64,000 nucleotides of DNA from Stieleria bergensis (GCA_007745635.1 CP036272.1:2719086-2783085), one strand, 5' to 3'; positions 34,870 to 44,259 are shown, counted from the stretch's first letter. A program made the numbers and translations. The notes: a model not told the origin generated them from the sequence alone.

Positions 34870-35460
34870 ATGGCATGGGATATCCACCCGATGATGACAG
34901 AAAAAGAGAAGATGTTGGCGGGAGAGCTTTACGATGCCCTCGACCCAGAATTAGTGGAAGCCAGAGAGCGAGCACGGGATCTGTGCCACGACCTGAATGC
35001 GACTGGTGAGCGTGAGCAGGCCGTTCGACGCCGAATCGTGTCAGAGTTGTTGGGCGGCGGTGGAGATTCTGTCTGGATGCAACCGCCCTTCTACTGCGAT
35101 TATGGAAGCAACATCTATCTTGGCGAGCGGGTGTACTTCAATTTCAACTGTGTGGTTCTTGATGTGTGCGAAGTGAAGATCGGCGACTTCACATTCTTTG
35201 GTCCAGCCGTACAGATTTACACGGGCACTCATCCCATGGACGCTGAACTTCGCCGCACTCAGGAGTTCGGCAAACCTGTTTCCATCGGTTCCGATGTCTG
35301 GGTTGGAGGTGGGGCTATCATTCTTCCCGGCGTGAGGATCGGTTCAAAGACCGTGATCGGTGCCGGAAGCGTAGTCACCAAGGACATCCCAGATGGTGTC
35401 GTTGCTGCCGGAAATCCATGCCGCATAATTCGACAGGTTGTCGAGAGTGATCGTGCCTAA
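34870..35460 (+). CDS. Maltose/galactoside O-acetyltransferase-like protein
   Basis: The 196-residue protein has the N-terminal Maa motif (MTEKEKMLAGELYDALDPEL) and a left-handed beta helix of hexapeptide repeats with YCDYGSNIYLGERVYFN, the catalytic His in QIYTGTHPMD, and the end VGGGAIILPGVRIGS, IGAGSVVTKDIPDGVVAAGN. It transfers acetyl groups from acetyl-CoA to sugars; the exact sugar is not known. It overlaps the converging esterase gene by 4 bases at the 3' ends. Confidence 0.9.
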   Translation: MAWDIHPMMTEKEKMLAGELYDALDPELVEARERARDLCHDLNATGEREQAVRRRIVSELLGGGGDSVWMQPPFYCDYGSNIYLGERVYFNFNCVVLDVCEVKIGDFTFFGPAVQIYTGTHPMDAELRRTQEFGKPVSIGSDVWVGGGAIILPGVRIGSKTVIGAGSVVTKDIPDGVVAAGNPCRIIRQVVESDRA

Positions 35461-36173
35461 TCCTCAACGGGTTTGCGTTTCTGCGCCAACAACCACTCGT
35501 AGAACTTGGGGTTTTTGTAGGTCTCGGTCCAAGAGTCGTGTCCGGCCTCGGGATACACGGTCAGCTTCGGCTCACCGCCTTCTTCTTTCATTGCGTCAAT
35601 CATTTCCTGTGAGCGTTCGAGAGGGACGCCAGTATCTTTGGCTCCATGAAAAGCCCATGTGGGCAAATGTGGAAAGCGACGTGCCCAGTATTTTTCTCCA
35701 CCGCCGCAAATCGGAGCAATGGCTGCAAAGCGATCTGGCGTGAATGCCGCTAGTCGCCATGTTCCGAAACCTCCCATGCTCAGACCGGTAACATAGATGC
35801 GATCCTCATCGACTTTGTGAGTTTTGATGACCTGATCGAGTAACGCTGTCAGTTCAATCGGCTCCCACCAAACATCCTTGGGGCACTGCGGCGACACAAC
35901 AACAAGCGGAAAGTCTTTGCCTTCGCCAATCAGTTTCGGTGGACCATGCTTCTTCACCAATTCAAGATCATCGCCTCGTTCTCCAGCCCCATGTAGAAAC
36001 AAGACCAACGGCCACGAGTCCTGCTTGTCATAGCCCTTGGGCAAAGACAACAGGTAGTTCATCTCAACTTTGACGGTTGTGTCTAATCGCTGTGAAGTTT
36101 GGCGGGAGTCATCGGCGAAAACCAATGCTGGTAGCATTGCTACCACAAAGAGTAGTGTGATTTGACTTTTCAT
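35457..36173 (-). CDS. Secreted alpha/beta-hydrolase-fold peptidase/esterase (COG4099-like)
   Basis: This 238-residue protein has a clear signal peptide (ITLLFVVAMLPALVFA). The hydrolase core has LVLFLHGAGERGDDLE, the elbow YVTGLSMGGFGTWRLA with the nucleophile Ser, an acid in FHGAKDTGVP and a His in PEAGHDSWTE. It belongs to the group called predicted peptidases or dienelactone-hydrolase-like. Start ATG 36173. It is the last gene of a minus-strand run and faces the acetyltransferase gene. Confidence 0.85.
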   Translation of the reverse strand: MKSQITLLFVVAMLPALVFADDSRQTSQRLDTTVKVEMNYLLSLPKGYDKQDSWPLVLFLHGAGERGDDLELVKKHGPPKLIGEGKDFPLVVVSPQCPKDVWWEPIELTALLDQVIKTHKVDEDRIYVTGLSMGGFGTWRLAAFTPDRFAAIAPICGGGEKYWARRFPHLPTWAFHGAKDTGVPLERSQEMIDAMKEEGGEPKLTVYPEAGHDSWTETYKNPKFYEWLLAQKRKPVED

Positions 36174-36212
36174 TTTTGTGTTAGTCCAGTGCTTGGGAGT
36201 CTATTTTCGCTG

Positions 36213-36902
36213 TTACGATCTTCTCAGTTGTCTCACGATATCACATTTCAGAGAAAATGCCTCAGCGACCGGAACGTCCCCACGGTGACTGGACTCAGCA
36301 GAACCTTCAGTCGTCCACAAGAACGGATAGAAAGTGAAGCAGCGATCACCGGACAGTTCGAGAACATCCGACTTCCACGTTTCCCAACGCATCCCGACGT
36401 AGAACTCAGACAAGTCTCCCGTCAAAGCCCAATACAAGAAGTCCGAGTAACCGAACTCCATCGGCTCCCATTCCAGATCGTCTGGCGACCAGAAATAGAC
36501 CGCTCCAACTTCTTCATCAAATGCTCCGCCATTGAGAGCGAAGAAACCACCCGCCGCATCATCAGCAATGAGATGAAGTCCATTGGACTTGCCTTGATTC
36601 CAGCCAGACAATGTTCGTGAAAGTCTTGGATGCCCTGAGCCTAGAAAGCGAAGCCAGCCATGGTCGATCAAAATGCCGCCCGTTTCATGAGCTACAGCGC
36701 CCAACGGCGAACGTGTAGTAACTTGAGTTTCCACGAGCACTTCATCGCACTGGGATGATGGTGGAAGTATCTCAAAGTAGTTCGTTGCCGATCTCGTCCA
36801 TTCAAGGATCAGATCGATACCGGGTGCATCTTTGTCGATGAGTTCTTTAAGTGTCTTCACCCAATGCGATCCTTCAGATCCACGTCTACGTTTTCTCTTC
36901 AA
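36213..36902 (-). CDS. DUF2625 family protein
   Basis: The 229-residue protein shows the DUF2625 pattern: SPLGAVAHETGGILIDHGWL, RFLGSGHPRLSRTLSGWNQG, ADDAAGGFFALNGGAF, VYFWSPDDLEWEPMEFGYSD and FYVGMRWETWKSD. The family is soluble, of unknown function, and occurs singly in many bacteria. The gene overlaps the 3' end of the DoxX gene by 17 bases, so it is the third gene of a DsbA-DoxX-DUF2625 run. Confidence 0.9.
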   Translation of the reverse strand: MKRKRRRGSEGSHWVKTLKELIDKDAPGIDLILEWTRSATNYFEILPPSSQCDEVLVETQVTTRSPLGAVAHETGGILIDHGWLRFLGSGHPRLSRTLSGWNQGKSNGLHLIADDAAGGFFALNGGAFDEEVGAVYFWSPDDLEWEPMEFGYSDFLYWALTGDLSEFYVGMRWETWKSDVLELSGDRCFTFYPFLWTTEGSAESSHRGDVPVAEAFSLKCDIVRQLRRS

Positions 36903-37263
36903 CTGCCTTCGTGTGCCAACAAGCCCACAGAATAAAGACTCCTTGCAAAGGAAGTCTCAATATGTGAACAAGAGGAGATGCTGGCATCAAATCCTGATTC
37001 TGGAACAAGTAGATATTGGCGGGAAACACGGCAATTAAGAGGGCGATGATTCCCCACGCCGCCAAATGAGACAACTTTGGAATCAGCAGCAGGACACCCA
37101 GAAGAATCTCACAAACGCCGCTGACCAGCACCAGTTCTTTATGAAGTGGAAGATATGGCGGCACAATCTTCAGGAAGAATTCGGGGTTCACGAAGTGCAT
37201 CGTGCCAGCCACGATCATGAAGATCGCCAGTAGGTATTTCGAGATCGGTTTGATGCGTTTCAT
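36886..37263 (-). CDS. DoxX-like membrane protein
   Basis: This 125-residue protein has four hydrophobic helices: KYLLAIFMIVAGTMHFVNP, LVLVSGVCEILLGVLLLIP, AWGIIALLIAVFPANIYLF and a last one near residue 110 (VFILWACWH). It has the HFVNPEFFLKIVPPYLP segment common in DoxX-like proteins. Their function is not settled; links to thiosulfate oxidation and redox homeostasis are known for relatives. It overlaps the stop of the DsbA-like gene by 4 bases, giving a redox-themed pair. Confidence 0.85.
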   Translation of the reverse strand: MKRIKPISKYLLAIFMIVAGTMHFVNPEFFLKIVPPYLPLHKELVLVSGVCEILLGVLLLIPKLSHLAAWGIIALLIAVFPANIYLFQNQDLMPASPLVHILRLPLQGVFILWACWHTKAVEEKT

Positions 37264-37892
37264 TTATTGACCTGTTTGAACGCATCGAGAAAGATCTCCG
37301 GGGTCTGGGCACCAGGCAATGTGACCGCATTGTTGATGATGAAGAATGGGACGCCATCAACGTGATGCCGCTGAGATATTTCTCTGCCGTTGGAGATGAC
37401 ATCCAATCCATCATCGCTGTTCAGCATGGCTTCGGCAGCTTGCCGTTCCAGTCCGGCTTCAGCAGTCACGTCAATAAGCGTTTGCTGATTGCCGATGTCT
37501 TGTCCTTCAGTGAAATAAGCTCGGAACAGTGCCTCAACAACCGCATCCTGACAATCATCCTGATTGGCAAGCCAGATGAGCCGGTGAGCATCAACTGTGT
37601 TTGCTGTCCTTTCAGTCTTATCGAAGGCAAAATAGATTCCTTCGGATTCACCGACAGCAACTACTTTGGCATCCAGTTCCAGTGATCGCTCCCAACTTCC
37701 GAACTTTCTCGTGCGATATTCTTTTCGACTGATACCCTCTTTCGGCATCGTCGGGTTGAGTTGAAACGGATGCCAGTGAACTTGTACGTCGTGCTGACCA
37801 TCAACGGCAGCAATCGCCTTCTCCAGCCGTCGTTTGCCGATGTAGCACCAAGGGCAGATGACATCAGAGATCACATCGACGGTGAGATTCAT
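37260..37892 (-). CDS. DsbA-family thiol oxidoreductase (FrnE-like)
   Basis: The protein of 210 residues has the redox site ISDVICPWCYIGKRRLEKAI (CPWC at residues 13-16), the inserted helical domain, and the cis-Pro loop HHVDGVPFFIINN near residue 165. The CPWC motif without signal peptide fits the FrnE group of cytoplasmic DsbA-like proteins. ATG 37892 is chosen because AAGGAG stands five bases upstream; a TTG one codon earlier is possible. It is the first gene of the DsbA-DoxX-DUF2625 set. Confidence 0.9.
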   Translation of the reverse strand: MNLTVDVISDVICPWCYIGKRRLEKAIAAVDGQHDVQVHWHPFQLNPTMPKEGISRKEYRTRKFGSWERSLELDAKVVAVGESEGIYFAFDKTERTANTVDAHRLIWLANQDDCQDAVVEALFRAYFTEGQDIGNQQTLIDVTAEAGLERQAAEAMLNSDDGLDVISNGREISQRHHVDGVPFFIINNAVTLPGAQTPEIFLDAFKQVNK

Positions 37893-37968
37893 CAAGGCTC
37901 CTTGTTCAACGATAAATGTCGGTGCAGTTTAACGTGTTAGAATTGCCGATGATAACCTTGGAGAAGCA

Positions 37969-38823
37969 ATGACGATTTCACGCCGACAATTCTGCGGATC
38001 ACTGGGAGCCGGACTTGCCGCAGCCAACTCCAACCTGTTCGCTGATGAACAGCCGACCAAGCCGCTTCGAGTCATCGCCTACAACATTTACAAATGCACA
38101 GGCTGGCCAAACAATCGTCCACGAGCGAAGCAGGCTGTCGCCAAAGGTCAGATGGCAAAGCGGTTGGCGATGGAACTGGCTTTGTACGAACCAGACATCA
38201 TTAACTTCTCGGAATCACCCAGCGAAGAACTAACCAAGGAAGTTGCGGAACTGCTGGGAATGAACCACGTCCGATTCCCCAGCGGAGGCAATTGGCCGGG
38301 CACGCTGTTGAGCAAGTTTGAGATCATTGAATCTCAGAATGCCCCGATGAAGGGGCAACGGCCCAAAGAATTGTTCACACGGCACTGGGGCCGGGGCACG
38401 GTCAAACTTCCGAATGGTAATCCACTCATCGTTCATTCCGCCCATCTTTATCCGACCGCCGATCCGACAATCCGATTGAAAGAAATTCGGGCGATGATCG
38501 AATCGATGGAGCCGGATCTGAAAGCTGGGAAGTCAATGCTCTTGATCGGCGATCTCAACCACGGCCCCGACACCGAAGAGTACAAACTTTGGATTGATGC
38601 TGGCTGGGTGGACACATTTGCCAAGGTCGGCAAGGGCGACGGTCCAACAATCAAGGCCGACATTCCCAAGTGGCGAATCGATTACGTCATGGCTGCTGGT
38701 CCAATTGCCGAGCGAGTGATTGAATCGAGGCCGTTGTTTGAAGGAGCGTTTCGCCTGAACATCAACGACAAAGAATCGTTTGCATTGAGCGATCACTTGC
38801 CCCAGTTGGCAGTGTTTGAATAG
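37969..38823 (+). CDS. Exported endonuclease/exonuclease/phosphatase-family protein
   Basis: The 284-residue protein has a Tat-type signal (ISRRQFCGSLGAGLAAANSN). The EEP fold follows: RVIAYNIYKCTG, INFSESPSEEL (metal Glu), VHSAHLYPTAD, LLIGDLNHGPDTEEY and ALSDHLPQLAVF with the final catalytic Asp-His pair. Members cut DNA, phosphoinositides or other phosphodiesters. Export suggests a role outside the cytoplasm. It is divergently oriented to the DsbA-like gene with 76 bases between them. Confidence 0.88.
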   Translation: MTISRRQFCGSLGAGLAAANSNLFADEQPTKPLRVIAYNIYKCTGWPNNRPRAKQAVAKGQMAKRLAMELALYEPDIINFSESPSEELTKEVAELLGMNHVRFPSGGNWPGTLLSKFEIIESQNAPMKGQRPKELFTRHWGRGTVKLPNGNPLIVHSAHLYPTADPTIRLKEIRAMIESMEPDLKAGKSMLLIGDLNHGPDTEEYKLWIDAGWVDTFAKVGKGDGPTIKADIPKWRIDYVMAAGPIAERVIESRPLFEGAFRLNINDKESFALSDHLPQLAVFE

Positions 38824-38842
38824 AAATCAACGGGAGACCAGC

Positions 38843-39784
38843 GTGCTGAATGACATAAATAATCGCCTTACTCGGGCAAAGGAGCGATCTCGAAGAAAAC
38901 AAAAGCTCGACTCGATGCTGCGTGAATCGCAAAAAATTCTCAAACAAGAGCAAAGGAATTGCAGTCGGCACGATCAGATTCTTTCCAGTGAAAAAGCTGA
39001 CGTAGATAAGCTGGAGGGCCTCAGCCTCACCGGGTTGTTCTATTCCATCCTCGGCACCAAAGATGAGCGGCTCGAAACGGAACGTCAAGAATATCTTGCC
39101 GCAAAGCTGAAGCACGAAGAATGCTCACAAGCGGTCGGCGATGCCGAAAATGAGGTTGAAAGACTCGTTGCGGAATTGGACTCGTTTCAAGATGCTGAGA
39201 GTGAATACCTCGCACTGATAAAAGAGAAAGAGCAATTCTTAGCCCAGACCGGTGATCACCGTGCTAAGACCCTTCTCGAATTTACCGAGCGCTTGTCAGA
39301 TCTTGAAGCAGACCGAAAAGAGCTTTGCGAGGCGGTCGAAGCAGGTAGGACTGCTGAGCGGTCGCTTGAACAGGTACGTTCCGAACTTCGTTCCGCCGAA
39401 AACTGGGGCACATGGGACTTGATCGGTGGTGGCACGATCTCCACATGGGCGAAGCATTCAAAAATCGATTCTGCCAAAAGACAGGCGCAAGTCGCCCAAC
39501 GACGCTTGCGACGATTTCAAGAGGAACTTGCTGATGCTGACCAGCGGCTGCATCTTTCTTTGGAAGAGATCGGTGGATTTTCAACCTTTGCTGATTTCTT
39601 TTTCGATGGACTGATCGCCGACTGGATCGTTCAATCGAAAGTTCAAAAGGCTTCTAGTGCCTGCGATGTTGCCATTCGCAAGGTTGCGTTGGCTTTGGGT
39701 GATTGCCGCAGAAAGCTCACTGAAGTCGAGCAAGAGATCCAGCAGATCGAAAGCGAGCACCGACAGTTCATCGAGGAAGCCTAG
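38843..39784 (+). CDS. Coiled-coil protein of unknown function
   Basis: The product of about 313 residues is nearly all helical: a basic coiled coil at the start (LTRAKERSRRKQKLDSMLRE), a short GLSLTGLFYSILGTKDER loop, and further long helices with a central GTWDLIGGGTISTWAKHSKI loop. The two Gly-rich loops look conserved and may contact membrane. The GTG start at 38843 has GGGAG upstream; the frame itself is open further upstream. It has no known family. Confidence 0.65.
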   Translation: MLNDINNRLTRAKERSRRKQKLDSMLRESQKILKQEQRNCSRHDQILSSEKADVDKLEGLSLTGLFYSILGTKDERLETERQEYLAAKLKHEECSQAVGDAENEVERLVAELDSFQDAESEYLALIKEKEQFLAQTGDHRAKTLLEFTERLSDLEADRKELCEAVEAGRTAERSLEQVRSELRSAENWGTWDLIGGGTISTWAKHSKIDSAKRQAQVAQRRLRRFQEELADADQRLHLSLEEIGGFSTFADFFFDGLIADWIVQSKVQKASSACDVAIRKVALALGDCRRKLTEVEQEIQQIESEHRQFIEEA

Positions 39785-39810
39785 AAAACTGATACGCCAG
39801 AAAGATCTCG

Positions 39811-40620
39811 ATGCCAAACTTCATCTGTAAAACCTGCGGCAATCAATTTGCCGAGACCGACGAGCCACCCAGCGAATGCAAAATTTGTACTGATGAGCGG
39901 CAATACGTCGGCTGGGATGGCCAGCAGTGGACGACACTCGACGGTCTACGACAGTCACACTGGAATGTCGTCAGACTCGAAGAACTCGGGCTTTACGGGA
40001 TCGGGATGGAACCGAGCTTCGCCATCGGTCAGCGGGCGATGCTGATCACTCACCCAGAAGGCAACGTGCTCTGGGACTGCATCCCGCTGATCGATGACGG
40101 CCTTATCGAGATGATCCGGGGGATCGGCGGGATCTCGGCCATCGCCATTAGTCATCCGCACTACTACACGAGTATGGTTGAGTGGGCTCGCACGTTTGAC
40201 TGTCCGATTTATCTTCATGCGGCTGACCGTCAGTGGGTCATGCGGCCAGATGCGGCTGTCGAATTCTGGGACGGCGAAACGAAGGACATCGGCAACGGTC
40301 TCACTTTGATCCGCTGCGGCGGACATTTCGACGGTGGCACAGTGCTTCATTGGCCTGACGGTGCTGACGGCAAAGGAGTGATCCTGAGCGGCGACATCTT
40401 GCAAGTTGTACAGGACCGGCGATGGGTCAGCTTCATGTACTCGTATCCAAATCTGATCCCGCTCTCGGCTTCTGCTGTGCGGAGAGTCGTGGATGCTGTT
40501 GAGCCGTTCGAGTTCGACCGGGTTTACGGCGCTTGGTGGGGTAAAGTGGTCTGCAAAGATGCGAAGGCGGCGGTTCAGAGATCGGCTGAGCGGTATATTC
40601 GTGCGATTCAAGAGGAGTAA
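39811..40620 (+). CDS. Zinc-ribbon MBL-fold hydrolase-like protein
   Basis: This 269-residue protein has an N-terminal CxxC ribbon ([10 protein letters not shown], then ECKICTDE) and a metallo-beta-lactamase-like fold. [19 protein letters not shown] and [17 protein letters not shown] replace the usual HxHxDH motif; [17 protein letters not shown] and [11 protein letters not shown] supply other metal positions. The HPHYYTS variant is known in a planctomycete-rich group of MBL proteins. Activity cannot be predicted. Confidence 0.8.
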   Translation: MPNFICKTCGNQFAETDEPPSECKICTDERQYVGWDGQQWTTLDGLRQSHWNVVRLEELGLYGIGMEPSFAIGQRAMLITHPEGNVLWDCIPLIDDGLIEMIRGIGGISAIAISHPHYYTSMVEWARTFDCPIYLHAADRQWVMRPDAAVEFWDGETKDIGNGLTLIRCGGHFDGGTVLHWPDGADGKGVILSGDILQVVQDRRWVSFMYSYPNLIPLSASAVRRVVDAVEPFEFDRVYGAWWGKVVCKDAKAAVQRSAERYIRAIQEE

Positions 40621-40630
40621 GGACCAAGTC

Positions 40631-41107
40631 ATGTCAGATCAATCACTTCGGGAGCACGTCTTGTACCTACTCAAAGGCGGCGGTGCTCATCTTGATTTCG
40701 AGAAGGCCATTGCCGATCTGCCCGAGGAGTTTCGTGGTAAAAGGGTCGAACGTGTCTCGCACACGCCGTGGCGTCTGCTTGAGCACCTGCGAATTTGCCA
40801 GTGGGATATTCTGGAGTTCGCTCGTGATCCAGATCATGTTTCGCCTGACTTCCCAGATGGATACTGGCCGAAAGACGATGGCCCACCAAGCTCCGAAGCA
40901 TGGGATAACAGCATCCAAGCTTTTCGGGATGACTTACAGTCCATGATCGATATGATCTCCGATCCAGAGACGGACCTTTATGCTCGGATTCCCCACGGTG
41001 ACGGCCAAACAATTCTGCGGGAGGCATTGCTCGTGGCTGATCACAACGCCTACCACCTTGGGCAGTTAGTGTTTCTTCGGCAATGTCTGGGTGCGTGGGA
41101 GGATTGA
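40631..41107 (+). CDS. DinB-superfamily protein
   Basis: The 158-residue protein is a four-helix bundle of the DinB/YfiT type. One His lies in [19 protein letters not shown] near residue 48 and the HxxxH pair in [16 protein letters not shown] near residue 140, a metal triad. Relatives act as thiol-S-transferases or have unknown roles. The start at 40631 is 10 bases after the MBL gene stop, and the stop overlaps the macro-domain gene start (TGATG). Confidence 0.85.
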   Translation: MSDQSLREHVLYLLKGGGAHLDFEKAIADLPEEFRGKRVERVSHTPWRLLEHLRICQWDILEFARDPDHVSPDFPDGYWPKDDGPPSSEAWDNSIQAFRDDLQSMIDMISDPETDLYARIPHGDGQTILREALLVADHNAYHLGQLVFLRQCLGAWED

Positions 41108-41574
41108 TGAATGTCTCCGTCGTCGAAGGCGATCTCCTAAACCAAGACGTTGATGTGATCGTGAACGCTTGGAATCGGAACATTGTCCCGTGGTGGCTCC
41201 TGCTTCCTCAAGGTGTTTCCGGTGCGATCAAGAAACGGGGCGGCACTGGCCCGTTCAAGGAGTTGGCGAAGCACCGGGCAATGCCGTTGGGATCAGCAGT
41301 CGTGACCTCGGCTGGCAAGCTACCGTTCAAGGGCATCATCCACGTCGCCGGGATCAACATGTTTTGGCAGGCATCTGAACAGTCGATCCGTGGTTCTGTT
41401 CGCTCTGCGATCCAGATCGCCGACGAAGAAGGATTCGATTCCATCGCCTTTCCATTGATCGGTGCGGGTTCTGGTGGCTTCGATCAGGAGAAGGCGACAG
41501 CGATCATGCTGGATGAATTGCAGAGCTTGGAATCACCGGTGGAAGTGACAGTCGTGGTTTTCAAGAAACGGTAG
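41107..41574 (+). CDS. Macro-domain protein
   Basis: The 155-residue protein has macro-domain motifs in order: VSVVEGDLLNQDVDVIVNAW at the start, GVSGAIKKRGGTGPF (phosphate loop), and SIAFPLIGAGSGGFDQEKA (second loop). Macro domains bind or hydrolyse ADP-ribose and its derivatives. The VNAWNRN in place of the usual VNAAN suggests a divergent substrate pocket. It is the last gene of the plus-strand cargo run. Confidence 0.88.
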   Translation: MNVSVVEGDLLNQDVDVIVNAWNRNIVPWWLLLPQGVSGAIKKRGGTGPFKELAKHRAMPLGSAVVTSAGKLPFKGIIHVAGINMFWQASEQSIRGSVRSAIQIADEEGFDSIAFPLIGAGSGGFDQEKATAIMLDELQSLESPVEVTVVVFKKR

Positions 41575-41986
41575 TAGTCTCCGAAACCGTTTCCGCATAA
41601 AAGGAAACTGCTCCAGTGAACATGCACGGGAGTCCCTTCAAAATGGAAGCCGCTCAGCTTTTTCAACAGAATTGTTGAGAAAGAAACTTTGTAACACGTT
41701 TCGTCAGGTAGGACTCGAATTGGAAAGCCCACCTGCCGCCAGCGGCGGCAGGTGGGCCTGTGAACCGTCAACTACATCGGAAAGCACTCAATCGCCAATG
41801 TAATGACATTCAAACTCATCAAGATCGTCGAAATTTCTGACGCTGAAGAACCCATCACCACCCATCACAAGGAGTTCTCACAGTCGATCCTACCGACCAC
41901 CGTGACAACTTCGCAGTCAACTTCTTTCGCACTCCAGTACCGATTCGATGGATTCGGGAGAATCTGTGGAATATTCATTTTACCGC
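41575..41986 (+). other. Non-coding stretch with strong hairpin
   Basis: These 412 bases separate the cargo run from the minus-strand maintenance region. A perfect 14-bp stem (GCCCACCTGCCGCC at 41727-41740 pairing with 41744-41757, loop AGC) stands near the centre. It may serve as a bidirectional terminator, but has no T run. The small ORF at 41803-42039 overlaps a real gene and shows no protein-like pattern. Confidence 0.6.
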
Positions 41987-42469
41987 TCATACTTCCAAGT
42001 CAGTCATCGAATAGCCACTTCCGGAATACATTTGCCTAAGCTCTTCGTAATGCTTGAAGGTCGCAGCTTCTTTCAGCGCCCTGATGTCTGCCAACACAAC
42101 TCGTCGTTCTTCATTCAAATCGTCGAGTTCATCCCATCGCTCCGACAGCAGGTGTTCCGCTGCTTCTTGGAAGCTCATGATTTCATCATTCGGGGTGTTT
42201 TCATCAGCAAGCTGCAACTGAGTTACTGGGTCGTACTGACCGCATCCAACATGAATACTGGTGTAGTTGACAAAAAATTGTTCCTCACCAAGCTCAGATT
42301 TTGGCTTAGGCCACTCCCCAGTCCAAACCGATTTCAAAGGAACATGACCTTGGCAATCGCAAGTGATTCGTTGCAAACCACAGCTTGAACAAAGTTCCAC
42401 GTCACATTCGTTGATATGGGGCTGACCCGGTTCAACACCGCAGTCGGGGCAATTCGTTCTAGTTTTCAT
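41987..42469 (-). CDS. Zinc-ribbon hypothetical protein, 160 aa
   Basis: The N-terminus is a double Cys knuckle: NCPDCGVEPGQPHINECDVE followed by LCSSCGLQRITCDC, about 35 residues. A Trp/Lys-rich part (WTGEWPKPKSELGEE) and a helical C-terminus follow. ATG 42469 is chosen because GGAGG lies six bases upstream. Such proteins are common in mobile islands of planctomycetes; function unknown. Confidence 0.7.
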   Translation of the reverse strand: MKTRTNCPDCGVEPGQPHINECDVELCSSCGLQRITCDCQGHVPLKSVWTGEWPKPKSELGEEQFFVNYTSIHVGCGQYDPVTQLQLADENTPNDEIMSFQEAAEHLLSERWDELDDLNEERRVVLADIRALKEAATFKHYEELRQMYSGSGYSMTDLEV

Positions 42470-42489
42470 ATTGGCCTCCATTGCCAAAT

Positions 42490-42807
42490 TCAATTGAGGA
42501 AAAACTCGTGGCGGTCGCCAGTCTCGCAGCATTCAATGCTCGCTGGACCTCGTTGATCCAGACGAACTTCGTTCCGAAATTCGAGGTCGCCGTGTCGAAC
42601 GTGACATGGGACGAGTTGAGGCACACCGTCATCGTCGATGGACTCTGCGATCATGGCCGCAGCAAGCATCTCGCTGTCGATTCGACCTACCCTTTTCCAC
42701 GCTCGCTTCAGTGCTTGGTCTAATTCGGTCATAACATCGTCGGGGTGACCGTTATGGTGACGATACAGCCACGCTCTTGTTTTCCAGCCGTCTTCCCGTT
42801 CTTCCAT
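42490..42807 (-). CDS. Hypothetical protein, 105 aa
   Basis: A small soluble protein of unknown family. It has a basic start (WKTRAWLYRHHNGHPDDVMT), a helix ALKRAWKRVGRID, and a C-terminal part with a Cys pair (IECCETGDRHEF). It lies 20 bases upstream of the zinc-ribbon gene on the same strand. No more can be said from sequence. Confidence 0.5.
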   Translation of the reverse strand: MEEREDGWKTRAWLYRHHNGHPDDVMTELDQALKRAWKRVGRIDSEMLAAAMIAESIDDDGVPQLVPCHVRHGDLEFRNEVRLDQRGPASIECCETGDRHEFFLN

Positions 42808-42817
42808 CAGTGAAATA

Positions 42818-42988
42818 TCACATCATTCCAAAGTCTAAACATCGCTTGACGGCCAAGTCGTCCAACAAAGGAACGATCCTTCGACGCCAGTTTCGAGCAA
42901 AGTCAAACTTTCGAGGTTTGTTGTTGGCGAAGGGGTTCCTAGCTTTTTGACGATCTTTCTCCGCAGCCTTCTTTCGCTTCGTCTTCAT
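42818..42988 (-). CDS. Small basic protein, 56 aa
   Basis: A Lys/Arg-rich N-terminus (KTKRKKAAEKDRQKARNPFA) and a short C-terminal part with WRRRIVPLLDDLAVKRCL. The ATG at 42988 has AAGGAAG seven bases upstream and is preferred to the long frame from 43135. The positive charge suggests nucleic acid contact. No family. Confidence 0.45.
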   Translation of the reverse strand: MKTKRKKAAEKDRQKARNPFANNKPRKFDFARNWRRRIVPLLDDLAVKRCLDFGMM

Positions 42989-43109
42989 TGGTGGAACTTC
43001 CTTGTTTCGAGCGCATGCAAGCACTCGGAAATGAACTTGGGAAAGGATGCACCGGCATCCCAGGCGACCGAGCACCGTGCTCAACGTCGCAACCAGCAAA
43101 GCGTGCTGG

Positions 43110-43706
43110 TCAGTTAAGGCGAAGCAAATTTCCATCGCCTTCGCTCAATCGTTCGACCACTGTTTCGATGTGTTTGTTCATCGTCTCCAGTGACTCTTTG
43201 AGGATTGCCTCGTCACGATGCTGCCAGTACCCACATTCATCTCTGACGGTGACTTCAAGCCCTGCTGTACTTGCCAAATCCAGCAACTTGATTGCCGAAG
43301 TGTGGGACTTCAAGAAATTGGCAACGCCCCCATGTCCTGCGTCTGACGCATATTGAGTCTTGCAAAAGACATGGAAGTTCCATTCACCGTTTGCCCGCTT
43401 GCAAAGAGCCATATGGCATGCCTCAGAACCTATACCTGGGTTGGCAACGAAACCAATGATCTTTGCGGGAGCCAAAAGTTCGACTTCATCTTCACCTGAA
43501 ATGTCGAGTCGAGCATGCGTAACCAAAGTCCGATTCGCTTTGTCGCAGGTGCTTAGATCGCACTCTTCACCCGTAAGTTCAATAATGTCGCTTACGCTAA
43601 CTAGATCAAGCTCAAGAGCCTGTTCTCGAAGGTTGTGAATGATCTTGCGAACTTCTTCTTCTGTTTGCTCGTCAGTCTTCAGACTGTAGTGGATCGTGAT
43701 TCCCAT
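43110..43706 (-). CDS. Hypothetical protein, 198 aa
   Basis: Starts GITIHYSLKTDEQTEEEVRK, continues with ELTGEECDLSTCDKANR and a middle IIGFVANPGIGSEACHMAL, and has a CGYWQHRDEAILKESL helix near residue 158. The first line resembles the start of a family found in planctomycete mobile regions, but I cannot name it. It stands alone between the ParB-like gene and the small basic gene on the minus strand. Confidence 0.6.
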   Translation of the reverse strand: MGITIHYSLKTDEQTEEEVRKIIHNLREQALELDLVSVSDIIELTGEECDLSTCDKANRTLVTHARLDISGEDEVELLAPAKIIGFVANPGIGSEACHMALCKRANGEWNFHVFCKTQYASDAGHGGVANFLKSHTSAIKLLDLASTAGLEVTVRDECGYWQHRDEAILKESLETMNKHIETVVERLSEGDGNLLRLN

Positions 43707-43755
43707 TTTGATTCTCCAATTCTTAGTTTCAGTTTTTAGTGGCTAGTGTCTGATG

Positions 43756-44259
43756 TCAGTTGTTCAAATGGTGCTGGTTCAAGTCCTTCCGAAGCTTCGA
43801 CAGTTGCTCGGCAGGAAGACTGACTCTGTAGTGACCTTTGATATGGGTCACTCCGCACTCTTGTATTGCTTTGACTCGGTGCAGTCCGTCAACAATCACG
43901 GTCTCACCATCAATGTCTGCCAAGACAATCGGTGGCAGTTCCTCGCCCGCTTCGATTTCTCGCTTGTACATCTCAACGGTTTTCTCGCACAGTTGGTCCT
44001 GCTCATAGAGCGACTGTTTAATGCGACACACCAGATCGGGATGAATGACCTCACACTCGTCAGAGTCTTGTCCATCCGAGGCACAGCAGAATGTGGTTAG
44101 GGTGCCGTCGTCACGAGTGTCGATGATCTTGCAGCGGTTGTGTTTGTAGTAGATGAACTCGCCATCGCTCGTGACGGTGACAGGTTCGCCGTTGATTCGA
44201 CATTGGACGCCAGTGGTAAGTTTCTCCAAGTAAGTGTTTTCGATTGGAAGATGTAGCAT
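43756..44259 (-). CDS. ParB-like nuclease-domain protein
   Basis: The 167-residue protein has a ParB/Srx-type core at its C-terminal half: VEMYKREIEAGEELPPIVLA followed by DGETVIVDGLHRVKAIQECG, where the DGxHR motif binds CTP or ATP. It lacks the HTH of chromosome-partitioning ParB, so it is more like small ParB-fold proteins of plasmids and islands. ATG 44259 has GGAG upstream. It may help island maintenance. Confidence 0.75.
   Translation of the reverse strand: MLHLPIENTYLEKLTTGVQCRINGEPVTVTSDGEFIYYKHNRCKIIDTRDDGTLTTFCCASDGQDSDECEVIHPDLVCRIKQSLYEQDQLCEKTVEMYKREIEAGEELPPIVLADIDGETVIVDGLHRVKAIQECGVTHIKGHYRVSLPAEQLSKLRKDLNQHHLNN

Noticed and set aside
41803..42039. Small ORF on the plus strand
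   Set aside because: Its 3' part is antisense to the zinc-ribbon gene, and the translated sequence is low-complexity Ser/Thr and hydrophobic residues without a motif.
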